A stretch of DNA of 64,000 bases, taken from Planococcus antarcticus DSM 14505 (GTDB lineage Bacteria; Bacillota; Bacilli; Bacillales_A; Planococcaceae). The notes under the pieces are model-generated. The model did not search any database and was not told where the DNA came from. It saw only the letters and a program-made list of their open reading frames with translations. The translations under genes and the position numbers were made by a program. The DNA is taken from positions 3,104,501 to 3,168,500 of the forward strand of contig NZ_CP016534.2 in NCBI RefSeq assembly GCF_001687565.2, written 5' to 3'. Of the stretch, positions 50,889-60,121 are shown piece by piece. Every line of letters begins with the position of its first letter. Positions within the stretch are counted from its first letter, which is position 1.

Positions 50889-51842
50889 TTACATCCCCGG
50901 TCGGTGTTCCAGGAAGTTTCGATACGCAAACCCTTCTACTTCCGCTTCCGTATAGTGCTTCTGCAGCTCATTGATCAAATTAGGGAACTCAGATGCATTT
51001 CCGAGTCCAGTGATATGAGAAGATATCCCATCGAAATCCGATCCAATGCCGACTTGACAAATTCCACCGAGTGAACAAAGATGTTCGATATGGCGGATTA
51101 AATCCGCTATTGTCGCCTGTTCACTGTCTTTGTTGATAAATTGCGGACAAAACACCACATCGATCATCCCGCTATTTTCAAACATCGCTTGAATTTGCTG
51201 ATCGTTGAGATTGCGTGGATGATCGCAAAGGGCTCGTGCATTGGAATGGCTGGCAATCGGATATTTTGCCAGATCCAAAACATCCCAAAATCCATTGATA
51301 GACAAATGAGAGACATCGGTGAACACATGATGTTCATTGTTTAAGCGAACCACTTCTTTCCCCAGCACCGTCAAACCTGCACCTCTCGGATCACCGACAC
51401 CATCGGCGCAGAGATTGGCATTATTCCAAGTCAGCCCGATAGACAGCACTCCTAAACGATAAAGATGGCGCAGCTTCGCTAAGTCGTTACCGAACGCATC
51501 TGCCCCTTCTAGCGTCAAAACCGCGCCAATTTCATCGGGTTTTAATAGATCTATATCCTGCCAGTTCTTGATATGCTTCATCAATCGATTTTTTCCAAGA
51601 ATTTCACTATAGAACAAATCTATTTGTTCTAGTGCATGTTGCCATTTTTCATCAGATGGAAATTCAGGATGGATAAAAACAGCGAAAAACTGCACTTTTA
51701 CACCTCCAGCCCGAAGTCGTTTGAAATTGGTATCCAATAAATCCGAATTTTGATAGTTTACTAATTCTCCTTCAAACAACGCATTCCGCTTAGCCATTTG
51801 CAATTTCAGCAAGGCGTCACAATGTGTATCAAAAATTTTCAT
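50889..51842 (-). CDS. M19-family membrane-type dipeptidase
   Basis: A 317-residue zinc dipeptidase: metal ligands in IFDTHCDALLK, bridging Glu in VLTLEGADAFG, FTDVSHLSINGFWDV and IASHSNARALCDHPRNL, plus GIGSDFDGI near the end. The family hydrolyses dipeptides including D-residue and gamma-type substrates. Its ATG directly follows the stop of the amidotransferase-like gene (TAGATG), indicating coupled translation. No signal peptide, so it is cytoplasmic. Confidence 0.92.
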   Translation of the reverse strand: MKIFDTHCDALLKLQMAKRNALFEGELVNYQNSDLLDTNFKRLRAGGVKVQFFAVFIHPEFPSDEKWQHALEQIDLFYSEILGKNRLMKHIKNWQDIDLLKPDEIGAVLTLEGADAFGNDLAKLRHLYRLGVLSIGLTWNNANLCADGVGDPRGAGLTVLGKEVVRLNNEHHVFTDVSHLSINGFWDVLDLAKYPIASHSNARALCDHPRNLNDQQIQAMFENSGMIDVVFCPQFINKDSEQATIADLIRHIEHLCSLGGICQVGIGSDFDGISSHITGLGNASEFPNLINELQKHYTEAEVEGFAYRNFLEHRPGM

Positions 51843-52565
51843 CTACTTCTCTCCTTCTTCTCGACACGCTGCGATAAAACCCGAAAAAATGCCAATCGAG
51901 GCTGAATCTTCAGCTCTTGCCATGTTTTCAGGATGCCATTGCACACCCAGAGCGAACTGGTGCTGTGTGCTTTCAATGGCCTCCACGATGCCATCACTGG
52001 ATACTCCACTGACAATAAAAGGCGCCGGCACGTGTCGATTGGCCTGATGATGGCGGCTGTTCACTTTCAGGCGCTGTTGCCCGGTCAATCGGTGCAGCAA
52101 TGAGCCTTCCGTTACGTCCAGAAAATGGGATCCATGGAATTTTGGCGCTCTTTGCTGATGCTGCAGCAAATCCCCTTTTACTTGCGTGGTGATATCCTGA
52201 TACATATCGCCTCCAACCGCAATATTCAAAATCTGTGCCCCTCGGCAAACACCCAAGATCGGTTTTTTCAAAGCTAGTACTTTTTTCGCTAAAGCCAGCT
52301 CAAATGCATCACGCGCCGGAATGATGACGCCAAGCTGTGGCTGCGGCTCTTCACCGAATAAGGTGGGATCGATATCGTAGCCGCCTGCTAAAAACAATCC
52401 ATCAATATGCTCTGCAATTTCATCAATGTCTGCTTCATCTGTTAAATGTGGAAGCATGATTGGGAGACCACCGGCCATCAAAATCGCTTCTGTATCGGCA
52501 AGTTCAATGCCATATTCTTCTCTCCCCAATTCCAGAGACGACGTAAGACCAATAATTGCTTTCAT
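51843..52565 (-). CDS. gamma-glutamyl-gamma-aminobutyrate hydrolase-like (PuuD/class I GATase)
   Basis: A 240-residue class I glutamine-amidotransferase-fold hydrolase: GLFLAGGYDIDPTLFGEEP, nucleophile elbow LGVCRGAQILNIA with the catalytic Cys, and the His/Glu pair in LGVQWHPE. It resembles PuuD and related peptidase C26 proteins that cleave gamma-glutamyl amides. AGGAGG precedes the ATG. Linked to the dipeptidase, it may degrade gamma-glutamyl dipeptides. Confidence 0.88.
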   Translation of the reverse strand: MKAIIGLTSSLELGREEYGIELADTEAILMAGGLPIMLPHLTDEADIDEIAEHIDGLFLAGGYDIDPTLFGEEPQPQLGVIIPARDAFELALAKKVLALKKPILGVCRGAQILNIAVGGDMYQDITTQVKGDLLQHQQRAPKFHGSHFLDVTEGSLLHRLTGQQRLKVNSRHHQANRHVPAPFIVSGVSSDGIVEAIESTQHQFALGVQWHPENMARAEDSASIGIFSGFIAACREEGEK

Positions 52566-52705
52566 TTATGTATAACCTCCTGCTTGTAAAAATTGTATAT
52601 AATAAACATACAGAAATTTCTGACGAAATGCCAGTACTCATTAACTATTGGTGCTGAATCTAATAAAAAAAACAGGAAACCTGAAAGATCCCCGTTACGT
52701 TACTG

Positions 52706-54205
52706 TTATTCCCCGCCTGATTCCGCGATTGCTGTGGCAATCGCATCTTCAATTGGTGTGACTAGAGCTAGATCGTTGTTAATAATGATGGAGAAAATCA
52801 ACAGCTTTCCAGCTTTGGTTGTGGCATAGCCGGACAGAGCGGACACAGCTGTCAAAGTGCCGGTTTTGGCTCTAACATTTTGCTGTGCTGCAGTTTCTTT
52901 CATCCGATTTCGCAAAGTGCCACCTACAAATCGTTCTTCAGCCCCCGCTACCGGAAGAGCGTTCGAATAGCTGTCAAACCAGGATTTGTTCTGCACTCCA
53001 AACAGTAATTGAGACACTTCGTTCACCGGAATCAAATTGACATGTGACATTCCTGAACCGTCACGCAATAGGATGGTGTCCGTATTGACACCAAGCGCCC
53101 CAGCGACATTCCCCATCACTTCTAGCCCCGCTTCCCAACTGCCTTCTCCCTGGACGATCCGCCCCATTTCCTTGGTTAATACTTCACCGTGTCCGTTATT
53201 ACTGAGCTTCATGAAAGGAATAGAAAACTCTGCTAATGTCATCGATTCATGCTCCAGCAGCAGTGTACTGTCTGCAGGTGTTGCTCCCATTTTCATCTTA
53301 TGCTTTCCTGCCCATTCGATTCCCTGAGCCAACAACGCATTCTCGAACAAATCGAGTGCATAGCCTGAAGGTTCATCAACAGCGATCCATTCCCGGGTAC
53401 GTGAGCCTTCAAAAGGAATATCACCGTCAATGACAATCTGGTTGGTTCCATGCTCACGGCTAATGGAAACCGTTTTAGGCTGGTCTGCCGCTACTGTTTT
53501 TGCTCGATTCACGATTGTTACGTAATCTGTTTGCGGTGTCAGCGAGACTGTTGGCTCTGCACCAGCTTGATCGCCTGGATTCACTTCAACAATAACCGAG
53601 CCTGCATCATAATCTTCATTGGGCGACGCGGTCAACGCAGATACCTGTGCACCATAATAATAAACTTCGTCCTGCCAGGTAATGTCTTCCGATAGCCGGA
53701 CGTTGTCATACCAGGTATCGTCGCCGATCAGATCTCCTTTGATTTTTTGAATTCCCTGACTTTTGAGTTCCAGCGCAAACTGTTCAAAATCTTCTTGCAG
53801 CAGGGTCGGATCTCCTTTTCCTTTTAAGTAAAGATTGCCTTTGAGCATTCTCCCTTTGACTGTTCCATCTGTATGTATTTCAGTAGTAAACCGGTAGTCT
53901 TCACCCAAAGTTTCAAAAGCTGCTGCAGCGGTGAATAGCTTCATGTTCGAAGCCGGAACCAATCGGGCATCTCCGAAATGGTCGTAAATTTTCTCTCCCG
54001 AATTTGCCTGTCGAATGCTGACGCCCGCCAAAGCCCCATCGAGCCGCTCATCCTGAAGGATTTGGTTGATTTCATTGACCAAAGGTGCGTATTTATCATC
54101 TGCACCTGCAGTTGTTTCGTGATCAGTGAACTGCATCGGTGAAATTGCCAATACCCCCGCCAATATTAGAAATGCCGCCACTTTAAAAACTTTATTTCTG
54201 GCCAT
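52706..54205 (-). CDS. dacC: D-alanyl-D-alanine carboxypeptidase/endopeptidase (PBP4, S13)
   Basis: A 499-residue secreted penicillin-binding protein of family S13. It has a signal sequence of about 25 residues (MARNKVFKVAAFLILAGVLA). The catalytic SxxK is in LVPASNMKLFTAA, the SxN-equivalent region in LLRDGSGMSHVNL, and the KTG in RAKTGTLTAVSALSGY. A large insert between the first two motifs is typical of DacB/DacC. It trims cell-wall peptides outside the membrane. Stop at 52706, followed on the minus strand by a short CAGG/CCTG stem and T-run. Confidence 0.92.
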   Translation of the reverse strand: MARNKVFKVAAFLILAGVLAISPMQFTDHETTAGADDKYAPLVNEINQILQDERLDGALAGVSIRQANSGEKIYDHFGDARLVPASNMKLFTAAAAFETLGEDYRFTTEIHTDGTVKGRMLKGNLYLKGKGDPTLLQEDFEQFALELKSQGIQKIKGDLIGDDTWYDNVRLSEDITWQDEVYYYGAQVSALTASPNEDYDAGSVIVEVNPGDQAGAEPTVSLTPQTDYVTIVNRAKTVAADQPKTVSISREHGTNQIVIDGDIPFEGSRTREWIAVDEPSGYALDLFENALLAQGIEWAGKHKMKMGATPADSTLLLEHESMTLAEFSIPFMKLSNNGHGEVLTKEMGRIVQGEGSWEAGLEVMGNVAGALGVNTDTILLRDGSGMSHVNLIPVNEVSQLLFGVQNKSWFDSYSNALPVAGAEERFVGGTLRNRMKETAAQQNVRAKTGTLTAVSALSGYATTKAGKLLIFSIIINNDLALVTPIEDAIATAIAESGGE

Positions 54206-54393
54206 TAATCCATCCCCCGTCCCTTAATATGTTAAAGAATGTACCATAATTAGGACTAGAGTTTTCAGTTAATTTAACAAATAGAACTTTACACATAGAA
54301 TTTCCTTATACTTTCAGGAATATTATCCATTTTCAATTAACAAAGTAAACTTTTACTCCATCAAGTTAGCTCTATACGCCCATATATTTTCGT

Positions 54394-54433
54394 AAAAAAA
54401 GCTCCGCAGAAAATTAAAGTTTCCACTGAGCTT
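54394..54433 (-). terminator. terminator after 54476 gene
   Basis: AAGCTC/GAGCTT outer pairs (54428-54433 with 54399-54404), partly paired interior, seven T on the minus strand. The rest of the 54206-54475 gap shows nothing recognisable. Confidence 0.7.
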
Positions 54434-54475
54434 AATAACTATACAATTTTTTTGTGTAACTTTACTACTCTAGGC

Positions 54476-54745
54476 TTACCCGCCCGTTTGCAGCTTTGTC
54501 GTGTAAATTAAGCAGTCCCCTACAAAGATCCGGCATTGCATTGTGCAGAAGTGAAATCCAACCGATACTTTGATTTTTTCATATTCATTATTTTCATTTC
54601 TCACTTTTCCAAACAGACGTGAAGTAAGATGCAAACCGACCTGCTCGTCCTGCAAAACCCCGTCTACAAAAAGTTTTTCATTGGTCCATGTATTGACGAC
54701 TCGGATTGTGTGTTCACCGTACTTCACTATCCATACATCCTTCAT
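54476..54745 (-). CDS. hypothetical protein
   Basis: An 89-residue soluble protein with beta-rich pattern: WIVKYGEHTIRVVNTW, EKLFVDGVLQDEQVGLHLTS, and a C-terminal IKVSVGFHFCTMQCRIFVGD holding two cysteines. It has the look of a small conserved Bacillales family of unknown function. GGGGGGA precedes ATG 54745, and it has its own terminator. Confidence 0.7.
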   Translation of the reverse strand: MKDVWIVKYGEHTIRVVNTWTNEKLFVDGVLQDEQVGLHLTSRLFGKVRNENNEYEKIKVSVGFHFCTMQCRIFVGDCLIYTTKLQTGG

Positions 54746-54973
54746 ATGCTGTCCCCCCTGTTTCTGTTATTGACAACAGTATAACAGAAAAAGAATAAGA
54801 TCGACTGCACCTACCTCAACCATTTTTCCCCACTCGACCAGCGTCGACGCATTCGTGAGCTGGGCAAAGTAAGAAAACGGATGTCCTTCACAGCTTATCG
54901 CGGCGGCTATACCCGAAACGGCTTGAAAAAGTGATGTTTTCTACTAAAAATCACTCTAATATCCACTTAAGAA

Positions 54974-55013
54974 AACCATAGACCACTCGAATCGCTCGAG
55001 TAAGTCTACGGTT
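54974..55013 (-). terminator. hairpin downstream of the ribose operon
   Basis: AACCATAGAC (54974-54983) pairs with GTCTACGGTT (55004-55013) with one mismatch, and the inner ACTCGA/TCGAGT pair is perfect. A short T-run on the minus strand suggests the operon terminator. The rest of 54746-55049 shows no gene. Confidence 0.65.
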
Positions 55014-55049
55014 AGAAGCATTCATGACCGTATGCCCATATTATTCTTT

Positions 55050-55824
55050 TATTTAACCAATTCCAACTCCACCGGAATCGATTCTTCAACTTCTTCGCCA
55101 TCAAGAGATTGAACAGCCGTCTCAACAGTCATTTCACCGATCATTTCAGATTTTGTTCAATTGTTCCAGCTAGACGGCCTTCTTCTACAGCTTTCACTGC
55201 ATCATCAGAAGCATCAAATCCGACAACCGCAATGTCTTTTCCAGAAGCTTCAATCGCTTCAATGGCACCTAATGCCATTTCATCATTATGTGCAAATACT
55301 CCCGTAATATCAGGGTTTTCCTGAAGAATATTTCCCATAACTAATAGGCCTTCAGCACGGTTAAAGTTTGCTGTTTGTTTAGCAACAACATCCAGACTGT
55401 CAGCAACGATATTATTAAAGCCCTCTCCACGTTCACGTGCAGCCGAAGATCCTGGAACACCTTCAAGTTCTGCAACTTGGGCACCATCGCCTACGATTGA
55501 AACCAGGTGTTCTCCTGCCATTTCGCCGCCAGCAATGTTATCGGATGCGATATGGGAAACCACTTCGCCCCCTTCAGCACTGCGATCTACTGCGATGACT
55601 GCAATGACGGCTTTCTCTGCTTGTTTTGGAGAAGTAAAATTGACTTTTTCGCCTTTCACTTCGATGGTTCCTGAATCCCGTGTATAGATTCCGGACATGA
55701 CTTTCATCAAAGTCGATTTGCCCGCGTGAATTTCACCTTTCTCCAAAGCAAAGTGAACATTTTTCAATACTTTATTGCCACTAAATGATTAGGAGATATC
55801 CGTCATTTTAATCAGTAGACTCAC
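55050..55824 (-). pseudogene. collapsed rbsA-rbsC-rbsB (broken fusion)
   Basis: The 5' part is the start of the ribose ATPase RbsA. The original start is GTG 55824 or ATG 55806, but codon 6 of the latter is TAA (55791-55789) where homologues have Lys. The ATP-binding segment reads GEIHAGKSTLMKV and lacks the seven residues LMGENGA, a 21-bp in-frame deletion of Walker A. After PKQAEKA it jumps into the second half of the ribose-binding protein RbsB (VIAVDRSAEGGEVVSHIASD onward), so the rest of rbsA, all of rbsC and the signal peptide of rbsB are gone. Near 55155 one missing base truncates RbsB; the lost tail (IGEMTVETAVQSLDGEEVEE) and its stop at 55050-55052 are still readable. No transporter can be made. 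Confidence 0.88.
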
Positions 55825-55833
55825 CTGCCTTTT

Positions 55834-56220
55834 TCAAAAAATAACGCCAGAGCGAAGGACAATATTGGCGTACGGTGTCGCTTCTCCTGTGCGGATGATC
55901 AGTTCCGCCTGTTTACTGAGATCCTTCAGTTCTTCATGTGTAATATAATCGACTTTCGTTTGTTTTATGATTTCCTTTTCCACTCGGGGATTGCCGGCTG
56001 TTATTTCCCGGGCAATGAATGCAGCTTCTGCCTCGAAATCAGCGAGTACAGCATCTAATATCGTTAAGAATGCGGGTTCGCCTATTTTATAAGACAAATC
56101 GATGCATAGAACTCCTTTTGGAATTGGTAATCCGCAATCGCCAACCACCAGCAAATCTGTGTGCCCGAAAAGAGCCAATGCGGCAGCTATATCACGGTTG
56201 ATGATTCCGTTCTTTTTCAT
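55834..56220 (-). CDS. rbsD: D-ribose pyranase
   Basis: A 128-residue cytosolic enzyme converting beta-pyranose to beta-furanose ribose before phosphorylation. Motifs are MKKNGIINRDIAAALALFGH (catalytic His), VVGDCGLPIP and the C-terminal GEATPYANIVLRSGVIF. It overlaps rbsK by 4 bp, so translation is coupled. The gene itself looks intact although the downstream importer genes are destroyed. Confidence 0.93.
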   Translation of the reverse strand: MKKNGIINRDIAAALALFGHTDLLVVGDCGLPIPKGVLCIDLSYKIGEPAFLTILDAVLADFEAEAAFIAREITAGNPRVEKEIIKQTKVDYITHEELKDLSKQAELIIRTGEATPYANIVLRSGVIF

Positions 56221-57098
56221 GAACGGTCACCTGCCATCCGCTCTAGGACAGCTGCTCGATTAGGCATGCCACCTTGCGCACCAAATTTTTCTACAGACAA
56301 GGATGCAGCAGCGTTGGCAAAGCGCACAGCCCCTTCAAACTCTTGCCCTTCTACCAATGCGGCAGCAAGTGCACCGTTGAATGTATCGCCTGCTCCAGTA
56401 GTGTCAACTGTTTTAGTAGAGAAGCCTTTTACTGTGATATGCTTTTGTCCGTCATAAAACTGCGCACCTTTTTGTCCAAGCGTTACGACAAGACGGTTTG
56501 GGTATTCTTCCAGAGCCTTTTCCCAATTCTCGCCGAAGATTTCTTCCGCTTCTGTTTCGTTTGGTGTCAGATACGTGCAATATGGAAGAAAATCAGCCGT
56601 AAATCCACTTGCAGGAGCTGGGTTTAACATGCTGGGTACTCCATTTTGATGGCAAATTTCTAAAGTCTGTTGAATAACGGGAATCAGCATTTCCAATTGC
56701 ATGATAACCAAATCACTAGCTGCCAGTTGTTCTGTAAATGAAGCTATTTCTTCAGCTGTCACACTGTAATTGGCTCCCGGTACGACAATAATACGATTAT
56801 CGCCTTCTGACAGGAGGATGTTGGCAATTCCGCTTGCTCCATCGATCCGTTTGATACCCTTCACCTGAACCCCTTCACTTTTCAATCCTGACAATAGCTC
56901 AGTCCCAAATGCATCCTGTCCAACTGCCCCAATCATGTGGACATCGCTCCCTAACCTTGCAGCTGCCACTGCCTGATTGGCGCCTTTGCCTCCTGGAACC
57001 GTCTCATACAGATTGCCTAAAACTGTTTCGCCCTGCTTCGGAAAACAGTCTGTCTGCACGACCAAATCCATATTGATGCTGCCAACTACCGTAATCAT
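56217..57098 (-). CDS. rbsK: ribokinase
   Basis: A 293-residue PfkB-family kinase making ribose-5-phosphate. The N-terminal signature is GGKGANQAVAAARLGSDV, the C-terminal signature is DTTGAGDTFNGALAAAL with catalytic Asp, and the N-terminus is VVGSINMDLVVQTDCFP. Intact. It overlaps both rbsR and rbsD by 4 bp. Confidence 0.95.
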   Translation of the reverse strand: MITVVGSINMDLVVQTDCFPKQGETVLGNLYETVPGGKGANQAVAAARLGSDVHMIGAVGQDAFGTELLSGLKSEGVQVKGIKRIDGASGIANILLSEGDNRIIVVPGANYSVTAEEIASFTEQLAASDLVIMQLEMLIPVIQQTLEICHQNGVPSMLNPAPASGFTADFLPYCTYLTPNETEAEEIFGENWEKALEEYPNRLVVTLGQKGAQFYDGQKHITVKGFSTKTVDTTGAGDTFNGALAAALVEGQEFEGAVRFANAAASLSVEKFGAQGGMPNRAAVLERMAGDRS

Positions 57099-58075
57099 TC
57101 CATTCCCTCCCTTGTTGTTCCACGAATGACCAATTTCACGGGAACTTCATAAAAATTTTGTTCAATTTCCTTGTTTTCAATGCGCTTAATCAGCACCCGC
57201 GCTGCTATAGCACCCATCTTATAGACGTCCTGTGCGACGGTGGTCAATCCTGGCGACAGCATCTCCCCCATCGCCACTCCGTCAAAACCGACAATCTGCA
57301 ATTCATCCGGCACATGCTTTCCAACAATTCCAGCCGCTTTTAAGGCACCCGCCGCCGACACGTCACTGCTGGCAAAAATTCCATCGATTTGTGGATGATC
57401 CTTCAGCACGTTCTCCACAATTTTCTGTGAATCCGCAAAATGAAATGGACAAGTCACTACTTGATAATGCGCATCCGAATTTCGGATCGCTTCCAAGAAT
57501 CCTTCATAGCGATCGTTCGCCGGATTCAATTTTTCCGGACCTCTCAGGAACAGAATATTTCGACATCCTCTTTCGAGAAGCGCATTTGTTCCCATAATAG
57601 CGCCTGCATTATTAGAGGAAACGATGGGGATTTTTTCGTTTATCGTCCGATCGAGTGCCACAATCGGTACTTTGGCATTCGCATAATGTGGCGCATCCAG
57701 CTGGTTGGAAGTCACAATAAAACCGGCAATGTATTTTTTCTTTAGGGTTTCAATATAGTTTTTCTCTTTTTCGGGATCTTCATCCGAGTTGCACAACACC
57801 ACAGTGTATCCGTATGTCAATCCAACATCTTCAACTGCACGTGCAAGTTCCGGAAAAAATGGGTTAGTGATGTCCGGCAGGATCAGTCCGACCAAATTCG
57901 ATTTCTTGGTATTCAATGAACGAGCAACCGGGTTCGATTCGTATTTCAGTTCTTCTACCGCACTAGTTACTGCTTTGGCAGCTTCTAGACTAACGTATCC
58001 ACTGTCATTTAAAAATCTGGAAACCGTCGCTACTGAAACTCCTGCTTTTTTTGCTACATCTTTAATGGTGGTCAT
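57095..58075 (-). CDS. rbsR: LacI-family ribose operon repressor
   Basis: A 326-residue repressor. The N-terminal LacI HTH is MTTIKDVAKKAGVSVATVSR with hinge NPVARSLNTKKSNLVG. The periplasmic-binding-like ligand domain follows (GLILPDITNPFFPELARAVE, LFLRGPEKLNPANDRYEGFL, IVGFDGVAMGEMLSPGLTTV). ATG 58075 is chosen from the conserved LacI start; the frame extends upstream but without homology. The operator palindrome lies 29 bp upstream. First gene of the rbsRKD operon. Confidence 0.93.
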   Translation of the reverse strand: MTTIKDVAKKAGVSVATVSRFLNDSGYVSLEAAKAVTSAVEELKYESNPVARSLNTKKSNLVGLILPDITNPFFPELARAVEDVGLTYGYTVVLCNSDEDPEKEKNYIETLKKKYIAGFIVTSNQLDAPHYANAKVPIVALDRTINEKIPIVSSNNAGAIMGTNALLERGCRNILFLRGPEKLNPANDRYEGFLEAIRNSDAHYQVVTCPFHFADSQKIVENVLKDHPQIDGIFASSDVSAAGALKAAGIVGKHVPDELQIVGFDGVAMGEMLSPGLTTVAQDVYKMGAIAARVLIKRIENKEIEQNFYEVPVKLVIRGTTREGME

Positions 58076-58103
58076 AAAAAACGACTCCGTTTCTGCTTCG
58101 GTA

Positions 58104-58117
58104 TGTAACCGGTTACA
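58104..58117. promoter_or_regulatory. cre / RbsR operator
   Basis: TGTAACCGGTTACA is a perfect 14-bp palindrome matching every position of the cre consensus TGWAANCGNTNWCA. It lies just downstream of the -10, so LacI-type RbsR and CcpA could both repress here. Confidence 0.8.
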
Positions 58118-58122
58118 CACCA

Positions 58123-58149
58123 TGTATAGTGCAAGCGATTTCTTGTCAA
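58123..58149 (-). promoter_or_regulatory. rbs operon promoter
   Basis: Minus strand: perfect TTGACA (58144-58149), 15-nt spacer, TATACA (58123-58128). The spacer is short, so the exact -10 may be shifted by one or two bases. Confidence 0.55.
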
Positions 58150-58210
58150 TTTGAACATTGTCCATCTGATTCACCAAAAAACACAAAGTAGTCCTTTCTT
58201 TTTTAAAGTA

Positions 58211-58242
58211 AAAAAGTTCTCGCAACATCGCGAGAACTTTTC
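58211..58242 (-). terminator. terminator after gltT-like gene
   Basis: AAAAGTTCTCG with CGAGAACTTTT around a short loop, T-run on the minus strand, 9 bp past the stop. Confidence 0.88.
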
Positions 58243-58250
58243 TTCATCTG

Positions 58251-59495
58251 TTAAGCATTCATATTTTTCATTCGCAAATCTCTGTTTTTTTCCGTCTCTG
58301 CTACATAAACTGCACATGCAGCATCGCCTGAAATGTTGACAGCAGTCCGTGTCATATCTAGCAGCCGATCAATTCCGATTACTAGACCGATTCCTGCTGG
58401 CGGAAGCCCGACACTGCCCAGTACCATAGCAAGCATAATCAACCCAACGCCTGGAACACCTGCTGTACCAATGCTTGCCAAGACAGCAGTCAGAACCACC
58501 GTCACAAGATCCATCGTCGATAGTTCAACGCCATAAGCCTGCGCAATAAACATTGTTGCAACCCCTTGCATAATAGCCGTCCCATCCATATTGATGGTAG
58601 CTCCAAGAGGCTGAACAAACGAACTGACGGACTTTGGTACACCTAATTCATTCTGTGCAACTTCCATCGAAATCGGCAAAGTCGCTGTACTGCTCGACGT
58701 ACTGAAGCCGACACTCATAGCAGGTGCAAACTTTTTAAAAAACCATATTGGGCTTTTTTTCGCTAAAAATTTGATGGTCCCCCCATATGTGAAGATGGCA
58801 TGGATCAGGAGAGCTGCTACAATCACCAGCATGTAGGAACCCATCGCTTTCATCGCCGAGAATCCTTGAGATCCAACAGCCGTGGCAATCAAACCGAATG
58901 TCCCATAAGGCGCGAACTTCATAACAATTCCCACCAGATACATCATGACATCATTGCCTTGTTCAACCAAATGGACAAGCCCTTTGGTTTTTTCGCCAAG
59001 AGCCGTCAATGCCAACCCGATAAAGACAGCAAAGACGATAATCTGCAGCATATTGCCTTCTCCTAAAGCCGCAATTGGATTTGTTGGAATCATATTCAGT
59101 AAAGTTTCACCGACAGACGGTGCTTTTTCTGACTCAAATTCTGCGCCAGCCAGATCGAAGTCACCGGCAAGCCCAGGTTGAATAACAGCTGCCAATGATA
59201 ACCCGATAGTAATCGCAATGGTCGTGGTCACCAGAAAGTAAGTGACCGTTTTAATACCAATCCGCCCTAATTTGGCAGGATCCCCAAGACCTGCAGTTCC
59301 GAGAATGATGGAAAACAAAACAAGTGGTACAACGAGCATATTAATCAAACTTAAAAATATTTGACCTAGCGGCACAAATAAATATGTATTCAACGCTTCA
59401 AATGAATCAGGGACAAATAAGTTGATCAGTAAACCTACGATTGCTCCCAAGATTAGTCCAGTCAGTACTTTTACAGTTAATCCAGGCTTTTTCAT
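58251..59495 (-). CDS. dicarboxylate/glutamate:cation symporter (DAACS, GltT-like)
   Basis: A 414-residue membrane transporter of the DAACS family. Helix 1-3 region GLILGAIVGLLINLFVPDSF and PLGQIFLSLINMLVVPLVLF. The serine-rich re-entrant loop is FSTSSSTATLPISM, the NMDGT motif is GATINMDGTAIMQGVA, and the second hairpin is ASIGTAGVPGVGLIML. It imports glutamate, aspartate or C4-dicarboxylates with H+ or Na+. ATG 59495 has AGAGGG upstream; the longer frame to 59645 lacks support. Confidence 0.93.
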   Translation of the reverse strand: MKKPGLTVKVLTGLILGAIVGLLINLFVPDSFEALNTYLFVPLGQIFLSLINMLVVPLVLFSIILGTAGLGDPAKLGRIGIKTVTYFLVTTTIAITIGLSLAAVIQPGLAGDFDLAGAEFESEKAPSVGETLLNMIPTNPIAALGEGNMLQIIVFAVFIGLALTALGEKTKGLVHLVEQGNDVMMYLVGIVMKFAPYGTFGLIATAVGSQGFSAMKAMGSYMLVIVAALLIHAIFTYGGTIKFLAKKSPIWFFKKFAPAMSVGFSTSSSTATLPISMEVAQNELGVPKSVSSFVQPLGATINMDGTAIMQGVATMFIAQAYGVELSTMDLVTVVLTAVLASIGTAGVPGVGLIMLAMVLGSVGLPPAGIGLVIGIDRLLDMTRTAVNISGDAACAVYVAETEKNRDLRMKNMNA

Positions 59496-59617
59496 CCATT
59501 TCCCTCTTTCGTTTCTAGACATAGAAACTATTTTATAGGAAAGTTTATACCCCGTACAACTTTTAAGCAATTCACAGAATATATAGTTTTTAGAAGCAAA
59601 ATTATTATTTCTAAATA

Positions 59618-59654
59618 TAAAAAAACTGTATAAATGAAGGTACATTTACACAGT
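59618..59654 (-). terminator. terminator after rhodanese-like gene
   Basis: ACTGTATAAATG (59625-59636) with CATTTACACAGT (59643-59654), one mismatch, and seven T on the minus strand. Confidence 0.85.
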
Positions 59655-59661
59655 AATCAAG

Positions 59662-60027
59662 TCAAAAACATGACGTTTGCATCTTGTTTTTCCCTATTAA
59701 ACTATAGCTTGCCACGTTGAATCCTTTTTGCTGAAGCAGTCGAACTGCCAGGTTTTTTTCCATTTGATTTTCTGCAATCAGGTGGATAGGATTTCGGGGA
59801 ATTTCCTTATAACCTCTTGTAAAGTAAGATATAGGCAGATTAAATGCTTCGGACACAAACTCTTTATCAGACACATTATAGGCGCGGACATCCAGCAAAG
59901 CATAAAAATCGCTGTCAATCTGATCAAGCCGCGCCTGTTTTATTCCATGGACCGGCATATGTCTTTTATAGACACTATAGGCTGCCATAGAAACTGGCAG
60001 CCCAATCAGCATTGTACTTACTATCAT
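59662..60027 (-). CDS. membrane-anchored rhodanese-like protein lacking the catalytic Cys
   Basis: A 121-residue protein with an N-terminal hydrophobic segment (about residues 1-18) and a rhodanese-like fold: DFYALLDVRAYNVSDKEFV, AFNLPISYFTRGY. Where active rhodaneses have C-x-x-G-x-R-S, this reads HLIAENQMEKNLA, without cysteine. It is therefore probably a binding or docking protein, not a sulfurtransferase. AAGGAG precedes ATG 60027. It lies 94 bp behind the persulfide-dioxygenase-like gene on the same strand and may belong to that unit. Confidence 0.75.
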   Translation of the reverse strand: MIVSTMLIGLPVSMAAYSVYKRHMPVHGIKQARLDQIDSDFYALLDVRAYNVSDKEFVSEAFNLPISYFTRGYKEIPRNPIHLIAENQMEKNLAVRLLQQKGFNVASYSLIGKNKMQTSCF

Positions 60028-60121
60028 TTAATTTCTCCTTTTTCATAAATCGAACTTATGATTTCCCAATAGCGATATTACATACTATAGAGTTAATCAT
60101 TTCTTTAAAATCTCATACTTC

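Noticed and set aside
55141..55767. A functional 208-residue ABC-type protein
   Set aside because: It is a chimera of rbsA and rbsB pieces lacking Walker A residues, the permease partner and a signal peptide, with a nonsense codon upstream and a frameshift at the end.
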